Of a stretch of DNA of 64,000 nucleotides, positions 50,989 through 62,142 are shown one piece after another; within the stretch, counting starts at the first letter, position 1, and each line of letters opens with the position of its first letter. The stretch lies in NCBI RefSeq assembly GCF_021917145.1, contig NC_061081.1, forward strand, positions 1,418,634 to 1,482,633, written 5' to 3'. The notes under the pieces are model-generated. The model searched no databases. It was not told the origin of the DNA and saw nothing but the letters and a program-made list of their open reading frames with translations. The position numbers and the translations under genes were made by a program. This stretch comes from Hypomesus transpacificus (Eukaryota > Chordata > Actinopteri > Osmeriformes > Osmeridae).

Positions 50989-53900
50989 AGTGATCCCCCA
51001 GCGAAGGCAGCCTTGCCACAAGGCTACTAGGGTAGTCGGGGGACTGGGTTGAGGGAAGGACAAGGGGTTAGGGGGAGGCCCACCTGAGACTTAGTGCCTC
51101 CCCCACATTAGCTGGGGCGTCCCCTTTGACGGCTCAGACAAGAGACATGATGGCAGGAGCCGGCCTGCACGCTTGTATACGTACGTATGCACGCACATCA
51201 TTCACATCCACAGGAAAACTTCATTCGTCTTACGACTGCGGATCATCGGCGGCGGCGTCCCCTGTGTTTTCCCAGGCTTGTCAGTGAAGGTGGAGACGGC
51301 GGAGGCGATTGCACCAGGCATCACCGTTTTATCGGTATCGGTCCTGACCACCATTTGTAACATCCCCATTTGTATGCGTAGGGAGGCACATTACGTAGCT
51401 GCTCAGCTGTAGGAGGAGAAGGAGGAGGAGCAGGAGGAGGGGGGCAAAGGCTAGAGATGAGGGAATTGGGGCATCAGAGGTGAGTAGAGATTTAGGTGGC
51501 GGGTATTCCGATCCGGTTATTTAATTAAGGTGAAGGGGGTGAAGATGCTGGGAGATGGTGGGGGGATAGATGGTTAAAGAATTGCAGATTAAGAGGCCCC
51601 GGCGTCTTTCAACAATAGCTCAATTCACCGCGGGAGTGCTCAGCCAAGCCTCGGGAAAACAAAAGAGCCCCCTTAGAAAAAATGAATGAGAAAATGTCGT
51701 CCCCCCCCCTTTTCTGCTCAGAGTTATAGTGAAAGCTTACAGCTTTATAGATTTCTGAATGTAAAGGAGGCCAAATTCACCACCATCTTCATTCGATCAG
51801 AATCGTCCTCTTGGCAGCACCAACACACCAGAAGAGGGTTGGGGGGGAAAAAAGATGGAGAGCAAAAGAATACATGAACCGATATCCTCCTTTCAGCAGA
51901 ATCCAATATGAGAAGCTCCTAAGGCAGTCGCTGGACCATTCATCAATAAGAACAAGAACCCAAGTCAACGACCAATCTCTTTTAACGCTAATGCCGCAGT
52001 TGCTCCCAATACCTCCAGGAAGGGTGTGTGAGTATGTGTGTGTGAGAGTGTGTGTGAGTGCGGGCGTGCAAGCGCGCGTCTGCCTGCTCCTGCGCGAGAT
52101 TCTGTGTGAGCATGCGTGCCTCTGTGTCTGGCTGATTGAGACTCGGTAGGGGGGAAGGAGGGAGGGAGTAGACGAGAGATCGAAAAGCAGAATTGAGCCT
52201 CAAAGGAAATAAAATTACCTCAATGCACACTAACAAAGCAGTGGCAGCAGACTCTGTGTCTTCAGAACAACCGGGATCTGCTTAGAAAGCTTTTGACTAA
52301 GGGTTTCTATTCACGTTGATGTTTTGCTTTATTATCTTACAGTAAACAGAAACACACAATTTGACACTAATTGATGTTTCTTTTTTTTATTGAGGTAGTT
52401 AAAGAACATTAAAAAATATGATTGTTTTTCTTGTCACATCAACATTCATATTTCTGACAGAAATACATGTAGTGGTGATTTTGCATTAGAAGCCGGTAGG
52501 GTTTAGCCCAAGGCCGTAATCATGTATATAATAATATATACACATCCCCCAATATTCAAATCTGGTCAAAATGTCCCCCCCCCAATATATTGATATAAAT
52601 GTGGTATGCTACGACACGCAACCACGCATCCTGTCTAAAATTGTCATACAAAACTTAATTTGTCCCCCCCAATGTTGACTCCATGGCTACGGCTTTGGTT
52701 TAGCCCCACCAACAGAGGATGCTGTCTGGGTAGATGACAATCGCTTGCAATGTAATGCAAACATTTTATTAGTAGAAGTATTTAAGTTCATGGACTTTCA
52801 TCTATTATTTTGTTTTTGATGCTGCTTGGAGGAGAAAGAATGTTTGGGCAGTCTCCACTAAACCTTTTAATCATTTGATAAAATGCAAAAAAAAGACAGA
52901 CATGGTATTGGGGGCAATGAAAAGTGTTACATTGTAATTTTGCTGTCCTAAGTTTGCTAGTTTGCTAACTGATTGTGTTTTCCTTTTCTCTCTCGTCTTT
53001 GGTTAGCGAGGTATCCTGTCTTCTGCTCAACAGAACTACTTTTCTATGCAAAAACACTAGGGATTTGTAAAGAATTCTGGTATATTACAGAAAAAGTACA
53101 TCGTTGTGTACACTGAAATTTTATGGAGCTTGCTAGCTAGGCTAGATATTGTAGTCAGTAAATATTTAATGCATTGTTTTTATTAGTTTGGGCTTGGGAA
53201 GGTGTCTTGTTACAGCCCAAATAATCCATACAGTATGCTTTATTTACTCAAAACTAATTGAATGAGCTTGTGTCAATGAGGCCCACGAGCCAATAATAGC
53301 ACATATAAGATTTAACGTCAACTAGAACTCAAGTTGATAAAAAGATCACAAAATTAGGTGATGATATGTATTATTATGGATTTATAATCCATTATGAAAA
53401 ACGTCAAATGGGGCTGTCATTTTAGACAGGCATTATGGACATTTATATTGTTAAGTCTCTGTCCCTCAGTGTTAAAGTATTTCTGTGTCCTGACCTGTGT
53501 GGGAATATCTGTCATGTAGGTAGCCTGGAAAATCTCAGACATGAATAGTACTCATTAAAATGTCACTGGATTGTTCAAATCACTTTGATTTGTATAATGA
53601 AGACATGATAACATGATAAAATAATAACGTGGGTTATACTGCAGAGCAATGGCACGTCTCAAAATTAAAGTAACGTTCCAGTAGTTTTGCTACTGAGAAC
53701 ATAAGCATTCCTCTCAGCTAAGGGGTATGTCTGTCTATCAAGAAGGATGCTGTTTTGATGCATATAGCAGCGTAGCCGCCATTAAAGCTGCAGACGTTTC
53801 TGACTCGTGTGTTAGTGGTTGGTTGAAGAAATTAGGGAGGAGTGTGTGTGGGTGTGGGTGTGGGTGGGTGGGTGAGGGGGGAGAGAAGGACTGTGTCAAA

Positions 53901-56694
53901 TTAAATTGTCTCCTGTTTACTCATATCAAGGAGAAAGAGAAAGGATGACAGAGGGGTGGGGGGGGTAGGGGGGACGACGACACCACAACCATCTTATTTC
54001 TCAATCGTGCTGCAACAGTGCTTGTCACCATGACAACCCAAGCAGATGATCTCATTGCTCCTTTCAGCAAGTGCTGGGTAACACTTTATACTACGTTGTT
54101 CTTGTTACAATGTAATTACATAAGTTCTGTGTAACACGTCATGCAACAAAAAGAGCAACATGTCCTTAATATCCTTAATATGACATTTATTTTCTATAAT
54201 TACCCACGTATTATATGTGCAATTTAAAGCTTTTTTCTTAAACGTCAGCAGAGATGACGTACAGATAAGCCCACGTCTAATGTGTTTGTGTCGGTATGGC
54301 AGAACATTTTCGGTTCGGGAGACTTAGGAAAGAATCAATTGGATTGTGGTGGGAATTCGAGATAGTTTTCTCTAGTTAGCAGTTAGATCCACAACTCACT
54401 TTGTCAGAACTGAACTCAGTCCAGTTGATATAGGTGTACAATCCAGAGAGAGAAAGAAAGACAAAGAGTTGCAAATGTCTGATATAGGGCCACAAACTTG
54501 TAAGTTGATCAATTTTTTCCAGTTTCTTGACACTACGAAGCCCTCAGGAGATCTACAAACAGAGAAAGGGGAAAGAGCTGGGTGGTTCGGATGACCAGAC
54601 TGCAGCTTGAAAATCCCCCAAGAAAGAACGTCGCTTTTGATGAAAGCGTCTGCTTAATACATACATTATCATTCGGAATAAAAGTGTTCCTAGGGACACT
54701 TGCACCTAGCTGCAAGATCAAAAGGGAACTGCCTCATTGAGGGTGCTGGGCCAGACACAGACACCAGAGGGACCTTCATTGCACTAGGAATCTTTCTCAT
54801 GAAAGATCCACGCACTGTTACCACAGAGACAGAAATGCTGTCTGGAGTGCATGAAGGCCACATGAGGATTAGATAGACTGATGGCTCAACTGGTCTGGTG
54901 ACCAGTTCTCCGCCACTGGCCATTCAGCCAGCTCGCCTTAACCACGGACGATGGTCCTGAGAGAATGGGAGAGTTCTACACTATTCATTGTGTTCAAGCA
55001 GGTTTGGCAACTAGCGTACCTGTTTTTGTATAGCAACATGACTTTGCATTGAGTGTTTGTTAACAGTATACATTGAAAGTACATTACATTGAAACAACCG
55101 ACCTCTGGGTTCTACGATGACACTCAACCACCACACTACAGGAACCCACATTGGTCAAGCTGAGTACAACTGTGTTCAAGAACTAATGTAATGTTAATTT
55201 TCAGTCAATAAATAGTATTACATCTTGAAAGAATTTGACCTTACGACTCTCCCTGCAATTTCTGTATTAACGTGAATTTTGTATTACTGACATATTAATG
55301 CGTCAATAGTTTCCACTAATTCTCTCGCTCTGTCCCTCCCTTTCCTTCCATTGGAATGCTTCGCCGTAAAGAGCCGGTCTCTTTTCCTGAACAGGCCCTT
55401 CCTTTCCTGCCACCACAGGGCAGCGTCCTTGTGACCCTTCGTTTATTTCCTCTCTGCGGAAACAAGTGATTTGTTTCAGGAAAAACGAGGAAACAAATGC
55501 CAAAAACAACATTCTTTCCATTCAGTGAGGCTGCTTTGAACATGTTATAATATGTTTTTCTTTCGGTCTGTGAACACTTGTACATGAACTAGTCATTACA
55601 TATACTGAAAGAAGTTGTACTTATGCATGTGCATGATACTGAATAATGTGAGTGCCTCACATGTTGTCCATTTTGTGTTGTTGACCAAGTAGGCATGTCA
55701 ATTTATAGGAACAGTGTATTTACAGTGTAAATGAATACATGTCAATTTAATATGGTGCATTTTGTTACTGATAGGGATTTTTTGATTTAACGCAACAGTT
55801 GTGGGGGTTTTTTACCAGGAAAGAATCAGCCTCTTTCCAGATACAAAAGTGGCATGAGACATCGAGAGGATATATCAACAGACTAATATGGAAACAAGAA
55901 TTATGAAATAGGCATAAAAACTAACAAATGCTGTAAAAACCAACTTGAAGTAATTCTGAAAATGTGTCAATTTAGAGAAAGTAGAATATCCTCATGATGA
56001 ATACCCTCTTGGAAAACTCAACAGGGGATTTAAGATTCTTGTATAAGTAGTTTCAGTAGTTAGTTATTAACAACAAGCACAAACATTCCTAAGCTTGGCA
56101 GTGTTGCCTGTTTCAATATAGAGTCCGTGGGAAGTGTCAACTCTCCTTGAGATAAGATAAAGGCAACAGTAACACACACATTTTCTACACTCTTAGAGAA
56201 CCAGCCTTATTTTCAGAGTTCACACTAAAGGATGTTAAAGTAGGTTACTCCGTTTAGGATGAGAAAATGTGCATACTTTTCACACATGGGTAAAGCCTTT
56301 TGTAAAGACAAACCAAAGATAAAATGAATACTTTAAGACACGCAGTGTGTTTCATATAGCCCACTACTGTACCTATAAATTTGATGTCAAATCCTGCAGG
56401 TGGTTTGAGGGCCCGTCTAGACCATGCTTCCCTGAGCACTTCCAGGTGATCCTCTTTCCCTTGGATCAGCAAGACATGTTCATCAATCCAGCCAAGGAAG
56501 AAAGTATCCTTAATGGCTTCTGTCACTTTCTTATTCCAGAATTGCTCCATGTTGACAGCTTTGAAGTCCGCAAATATCTCGTAGCCCAGGTGATGGTGGT
56601 GCTTCTGAGTGGCCGCAGGTGAGTCCTCCTTGGCGCCAATTCGAGACATCACCAACGCCAATGAATGAGGCGCAATCTGTAGAAATGTCTCCAT
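46518..56694 (-). CDS. stox2: Storkhead-box protein 2, long isoform
   Basis: Winged-helix nuclear protein of the storkhead family. Exons in transcript order: 56694-56373, 50009-49857, 49430-47027, 46722-46518; together 1027 aa. The first exon encodes METFLQIAPHSLALVMSRIG and later LREAWSRRALKPPAGFDIKFIG, which matches the STOX1-type N-terminus. It ends in phase 1 and splices to exon 2, giving [24 protein letters not shown]. The winged helix spans exon 2 and the start of exon 3, ending VRERKIFPSPEGYFIVTPQTYFI. Exon 3 is one 2404-base exon with conserved islands: SEKQSKKFGLRLFRLSFKKD, FPPEEWPLRDED, the SRSHSKTR basic stretch, EWDVSGELAKRRTEMPFPEP, and LDSMDSSSVTVDSGFNSPR. The last exon ends NCLASITSV. 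The ORF extends upstream of the ATG only through a TTG codon. Fish can carry two stox2 genes; I cannot tell which this is. Confidence 0.93.
49450..49660. repeat. Interspersed repeat in stox2 intron 2
   Basis: It opens with ACATTTATTCATTTAGCAGA, which is the tail motif of the window's SINE family. It then continues into a different body (AAGAGAGAGCTTTACAAAAG, ATAGCCCCAAAAACATTG, AAACATGAAGCATATATTG). The body resembles a repeat widespread in teleosts. The nearest edge is about 20 bases from the stox2 exon 3 boundary. Confidence 0.65.
50070..50180. repeat. Interspersed repeat in stox2 intron
   Basis: Contains AAATTTATTTGTATAGCCCT, CAGAGGGCTTCACATACGCC and CTGCCCCTCAACCAACCTAA, a combination I recognise from many fish genomes. 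It ends CCTCAAGGAAACAGC. No ORF; it is probably the end of a retroelement. Confidence 0.6.
51070..56372. other. stox2 first intron of the long isoform
   Basis: About 5.4 kb of sequence between the distal and proximal stox2 first exons. It contains a GGA/GGAG-rich stretch near 51405-51440, a GT-rich tract near 52025-52065 and a candidate repeat near 52490. Otherwise it is AT-rich sequence without supported ORFs. It should contain the promoter of the short isoform and is a reasonable place for enhancers, but I see no individual site I would name. Confidence 0.5.
52490..52715. repeat. Possible dispersed repeat
   Basis: CCCCCCAATATT and CCCCCCAATGTTGAC words recur with GTCCCCCCC motifs, plus GGGTTTAGCCCAAGGCCGTA and a related GGCTTTGGTTTAGCCCCACC at the two ends. 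The repeated motifs suggest a fragment of a dispersed element. The family is not recognised. Confidence 0.35.
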
Positions 56695-56715
56695 GGCTTC
56701 TACTGTGTTGTGCAA

Positions 56716-58019
56716 TTACTATTAACGACAGTTAAACTGTGTATTTTGGAATGTGTTTTATTTCGCACTTTGATATGTTTCCAAAACGAGCGCATCCTTA
56801 CGATGTTTCAGTCTCGGCTACTTTGTCCACGCATGCTTAGGATTCATGGCATTTTATATCTCGCAACCAATAAGCACAAATCATCGTCAATTAATTTGAA
56901 TATGGTCTCGGACAGCAGTCTCCAATTTATGACTGCCCGTAAACAGATGGGCTTTTGAATGACAGCATACTAGATGTATTTGATCATGACCTGTGTTTTC
57001 TCGCATATCCTACCGTGGTAACCCCTCAAATTGTTCATTGGGGAAATCTAAAATTGCACCCTCAAGGACCTGGCGATGACTTCATCGTTCTCTATCCATG
57101 ACTTCATCTGATGCAGGCAAACTGCTCCTGAGCGCGCGCGCACCGCAGCCACACTGACAAAGGATATCGTTCTCAAAGAAACGTTACAGAATGTCAGGGA
57201 TTGTCTACTCCGGCCGTAGGCTAGGTTTATCCGTCTCTTGTCCAGACCACCGATGAACAAGCACTGAGCTGAATAGATCTGTTTCAGAATAGCATATTAT
57301 TGCAGAGCTCCACCCACAGTTGACATTTGCCAGCAATCTAAACATCGCGCGAGCCCAACACTGAGGTGTCGCGCGCAACAGGTGTGTGAAGTATTATTAT
57401 TGTTACTAATGATGATACTACAAACAAAGAACAACACTATATTTTATTTATATAATGCGTGGCGTAGCCTTGGGGTCAAGTCATTCAGTTTCAGAAGAAC
57501 ATATGTGCATTATAGGCACCCTACTGTGGGGTTTAAGCCATTAGGATATGGGACTGAAATATGTAATTGTTTTTAAACGCGGAGTGACTTTGAGATGAAT
57601 TCTCTCTTTAACAGAGAGCCAGTGGAGATCCAGCAGTATGGGAGTGATGTGATGATGTGAGTGATTAGACAGGAGACTGGCTATACAGGATTATTTTACC
57701 TGTTAAGGTGGCAGAGAGAGACTATGGGGGTAGGCATTGCAGTAGGTCAAGGGGGATATTAATAAAACAATATTATGTATTATATATATATAAGTGGGTT
57801 GGTGTGATCCAGTTGGCCATATCTCACTTTCCCTGTGCCATCAATTATTTGATATAGGCTACAGACAGGTATTTAATTCCCACCAGCTTCTGATTCTTCT
57901 AAATTGCTAGATTCCTAGCTTCGGATTTAGTTCCTAAGTAGATTTGAGTTTCATCTGGGGTGACTGCTACAGAAGGAAGCTGTACACATTTCAGATTTAT
58001 GAAAAGAAAAGTAGCAAAA
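56716..58019. other. Interval between stox2 and casp3
   Basis: Holds the presumed promoter of the long stox2 transcript. CpG-rich words GCGCGCGCGCACCGCAGCC near 57134 and TCGCGCGAGCCC / GTCGCGCGCAAC near 57345-57380 suggest a small CpG island. No protein gene is seen. At about 57590-57690 the sequence AACAGAGAGCCAGTGGAGAT with following TGATGTGATG words resembles a fish LINE fragment. Confidence 0.4.
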
Positions 58020-58040
58020 TTAGCAACTTTTGAAAACACA

Positions 58041-58046
58041 TTTATT
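58041..58046 (-). terminator. Candidate casp3 polyadenylation signal
   Basis: AATAAA on the minus strand, 845 bases beyond the casp3 stop codon. It would define a 3' UTR of about 860-870 bases. No closer exact AATAAA was seen on that strand. Confidence 0.45.
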
Positions 58047-58284
58047 TGTATTCAAGTATAGTCAAGACAATGACAATGACAAGCACAATTTACATAGTTC
58101 TTTTGGGATGGGGGTGGTTTCTTGCTCAAAACAAACTTACTGGAACAAACAAACCCCAACTGAATAAAATAAGTCTGAATTCAAATGTTTGCTCGAAAGT
58201 AGCTACTGAATGAATAACACATCCCTTTTTTACCACATTTTCCACAGATTTTTCTGTTGCAGGACTATTCATATGTTTAACATG

Positions 58285-58309
58285 TTAAAGGGACACAGTG
58301 TCCCTTTAA
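58285..58309. other. Perfect 12-bp-arm hairpin in casp3 3' UTR
   Basis: TTAAAGGGACAC and GTGTCCCTTTAA face each other across a single A. The flanks TTGCAGGA and TCTTCTGCAA add an outer imperfect stem. It sits within the presumed casp3 3' UTR (minus strand). It could be a structured UTR element or a tiny transposon relic. Confidence 0.7.
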
Positions 58310-58890
58310 TCTTCTGCAACAACAACAAGATCCCATGTCCCCCATTCACAGCTAACACAAATTCTTGGAATGCCCTTTCGAATACATCATTAAACTCCTG
58401 TTTAGTTCAATTAATAATATTATTGTAAACATGCATTCAACAACACTCGCAGTACATCTTACAAATGTAACATAATCCATGTGTGAAATAAAACATATGA
58501 AATGTTTTTCTTATGAAAGTACTTAACTGTAAAAATCTTGATGCTTTGCCAGAGATTCATATCCATAATTATATCAATGTAATTACATCTGGATTGTCGT
58601 TTCACTAGTCTTACAAAACTGTTTTAATGTATTTATCAGCATTTCAATTCCCTGACTTGTTCACAAATAAGTATATTTCTCTGTGCAAGTTAACATAGTG
58701 GAAAATAGATGTACACACCAACCACACAATGTGGTTTAGGAGCTTATTAAGGCTAGCACATATCAAAGAAAACTTAATTTGAATGTTTTAGCTACTGTAC
58801 ACACGACAACACAACACATAATATTCAAAGTATGCATTGCTCCCAGAAGCATGACCTGAGAACCTACATGTCTTTTTGGATCATAAAACA

Positions 58891-61054
58891 TCAAGGAGTG
58901 AAGTACATTTCTTTGGTCAGCATTGATACAACACAAGGAATCTGTTTCTTTGCATCAAAGCCTGTAGAGTTTGATACAGACTCGAACTCTACTGCCACCT
59001 TGTGATTGACCCGTGTCATGATATGAAGGACCTCCAGCTCTTTTCCATACTTGCTGATCATGTCACACAATGACTGCATGAACCACGAGCCTGTCTGAGT
59101 GTTCCTCCATGAGTAGTAGCCTGTGGTAGTTTAAGGAGGATATTAGAATCAGTAAAAGCATTGGAATGACAGGGGCTAAGGCGTAGGTGTTTGTGTTTGA
59201 GAGGCAAAAGTATATGGCACAGTACACATCAAATATAATGAATGTACATGTGTACAAGCAACGCACTTGGATAGGGAATTTGAATGTGACTGAATTTGTG
59301 GTAATAGTTTGATTTATAATATGAGTGAGTAAATGTATGTGTAGGAGTGAGTATTAGAGAGAGAGTGAGTGAGTATTTTCATAAATAAACACGGTAGGCA
59401 GACATGTTTAGCTCTAAGATGCACCCAGTACCTGGAGCGGTGGAGTATGCATACAGGAAGTCTGCTTCAACCGGGATCCTTGTTGTCGTGTTCCCATCAG
59501 AGGGACCATCAGTGTCAACACCTCCATCAAGGTCTGTACCTCGGCAAGCCTGTTCACAATACAAAACGCAAGCACCATGTTACAAACACAAAGTCAATGG
59601 TGATTAATTGACTCGGATCTGTTCATGATTCAAACTGGGGACAAAACAAATGCCCACAATACCTGGATGAAAAATAATTTGGGCTTGCCCACGAGGGAAG
59701 GGCAGCGGTCGCCCCTGAAGAGGGACGTCAAGCTTTTTAGTTCCACAGAGGCGTCCGTGCCGAAGAATACTCCGTCGTCACCATGGCTCAGCAGGACACA
59801 GACAAACGAGGCGGAACCACTGTGGTCTTCCATGGAAACTGAAAACATAAAAAGCATCATAAACAGGTCCTAGAATGACCTTCACAGACTAGGCATCAAG
59901 TAATTGCTAATGTCATTTTTAAGCCTAATGTCTAAATACCAGGAAACGGTAGTTGGAAAAAGAAACATGTTTAACAAAAGCTATTTTGGTCAAGAAATAT
60001 GTGGGGAGAAGACTTCAAATACATTATTGTATTCCTATTCATACACCTACATTAACATCTTTAACCTTGACTAAATAAAAATGCTTGCAGTCTAAAATGT
60101 TTGTTCCTTTGTGGGAGATGTTTACCTACACCATGGAATGTGAAGTGTGTGGTTTCTGTCAGAAGTAATTACTTGTATGCACGCTTACCACTTTTTAAAA
60201 CTTGCGTGATCTGGTTCACTGACTGGTCATTATAAACTTTCACTTTATATCCAAGCTTCCCAAACACTTTCATAGCATTTCCAGCATCCACATCGGTTCC
60301 GTTGCGTTGGTTCATACCTTGACATAGAAATATATTATTGCCTTATGCACTTGCTACATAAAAATGGGAGAAAATTAATAAAGTTTGCTATGTGTCAACT
60401 CATAGTAGAGGGATGCCATACCGGTTCTCCGATCAAAGTTCTTATTGTTGATGATGATACACTGTCCAATGCTGGAGAAGTTAAGGCTATATCTGAAGCT
60501 ATGGGCCTGCAACTTGGCATCCACCTCCATGGGACCTGAAGCACTAGGGACCATTTCTGCCCTAAAAGAAGGTCCAACAAAAGCAAAGTAGTTTAACTTA
60601 ATTTTAAGCAAAGTAAAAAAGCAAAGATATGCTAAGTTACTGTATGCTTGAGTGTATAGGCTACCAGGTTGCTTATTGTCAAGACAAATAAATACACGTC
60701 ACATAAGCATCAGTAATGAAGGCTAAACCGGTCTTGTTTAGTCTATACCTTATAAGGCAAGGATGAGGTTTAAAGCGGTCCACGACTCGAATTGCCAAAC
60801 CGGTTGATTAAGTCTTGATGATTTACGGATATGTTCTTCATAACGGGCTCAGTGAAATACGCATAAAACACTACTACTCTTGTCTCCTGAGTGAGTCTGT
60901 ACATGAGTGATTTTGGCAACTTTGAATATAAAAAAAAACATGCAATATAGAGCGCATTTAAGAAGCTATTGACAACAAAGAATACTTACTCTTGCCCATC
61001 GCCCCGTCTGGCATCTATACAGTCTGCTCCAAAAGCTGGCTTATTTGCTGCCAT
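58891..61054 (-). CDS. casp3: Caspase-3 (executioner cysteine protease)
   Basis: Cytosolic protease that cleaves after Asp in DEVD-like sites during apoptosis. Six coding exons in transcript order: 61054-60990, 60561-60422, 60317-60189, 59838-59663, 59549-59432, 59120-58891; 285 aa (human 277). A short prodomain contains MEVD36, a likely removal site. Catalytic His130 lies in LLSHGDDG and catalytic Cys172 in QACRG; Q170 and A171 fall on opposite sides of an intron. FRGDRC precedes it. The large/small subunit linker site is VDTD184, followed by a Gly. The small subunit keeps [21 protein letters not shown] and GSWFMQSLC, and ends [19 protein letters not shown]. All catalytic and binding motifs are intact, so it should be functional. 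Caspase-7 is less likely: the prodomain is short and primpol lies divergently next door, as in mammals. Which teleost casp3 duplicate this is remains open. Confidence 0.96.
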
Positions 61055-62142
61055 GGTGCAGTTGATAAGATTTTTCAAAACTGGATAAAATATTTCGCCT
61101 TTAAGAATGTCAGATGTATAGTGACATTCATATGATTACAGCTTTTACTTTACCGAATCGTGAAAAACCGTACGGCGCTGTTGCACATGGCTTCCGGGTT
61201 CTTTGTTACTACAAACCAATCGCTATAGTGTCAGTGAAGTAAACAAGAACAGAACACGTGATTGCATGGGCTAGCAATGGCGTTTTTGAGTCTACTATCT
61301 TCTGTGCGCATAAAAAATTTAACTGTTAAGAGCCGCTGACTTCTCATATTTCGTAGAACATGCGCCAAACAGGTACTCTCGTTAAAATAAGTAAAAACGA
61401 GTCACCTAACCTCCATTAATCGACCACTCCTTGACTTCCTTAAAATTTCGAGTCAGATCTGACTGACTCGAGTTACATAAAATGATTCTGTCCTTCAGTT
61501 CGGGTATAAGGATACAAGTCGGTATCTGTCAAATCATTTATTATGAGGCTATATTAGCCTACTCACTAACGCTTGATGTGTTCTGCGTGGGAACTATTAT
61601 TTACTCCAGCTATCTTGGAGAAATAGCCTGCCGAACGCGCCCACTTGTAATGTTTTGGCGGCAACAAAAACAAATCAGTCGCGCGCTGTTTGGCAAGCTG
61701 AAATGTAAGATCTTTCGGACTAACGCTTATATATTGTCCTTACTTATATTCATATCAGTCAACGTGTATACTGACTTGTTCAGATGTCATAGCTTTCAGT
61801 TGCCGACTTTAATGTCTGCATGGCTTTTGTCATTGGGGTTGTCAATAATAGAAGTTGTGTGATAGGTCTGCATGTCACTGTTCGTGTTGTCGATGAAAAT
61901 GTAGAACACGTTCATCTTAGCCAGAGACATTTCAAAAGGCGTTACACCGATGATCATTTTTAATTCGGCAATCAGTGCATGTCTGCCAATTCATAATAAG
62001 CTACATTACGTTACTGATCAGCAGCATAAAAGCGTCAGTTAGACCAGCGATTCTCTTTAATGTAATGGCTTCGAAGTTCTAGTAGGCCAATTAGACAAAA
62101 CCGTCTTGTTTTTATTCCTGTCAGGTTAGCAGCAGCACCAGG
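61055..62142. promoter_or_regulatory. Divergent casp3-primpol promoter interval
   Basis: About 1.1 kb lies between the divergent start codons. A splice-acceptor-like TTTTATTCCTGTCAG (about 62110-62124) just before the primpol ATG suggests that the ATG lies in a second exon with an upstream noncoding exon. One unexplained 126-codon ORF (61482-61862, plus strand) lies in this interval. No TATA box is obvious. Confidence 0.45.
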
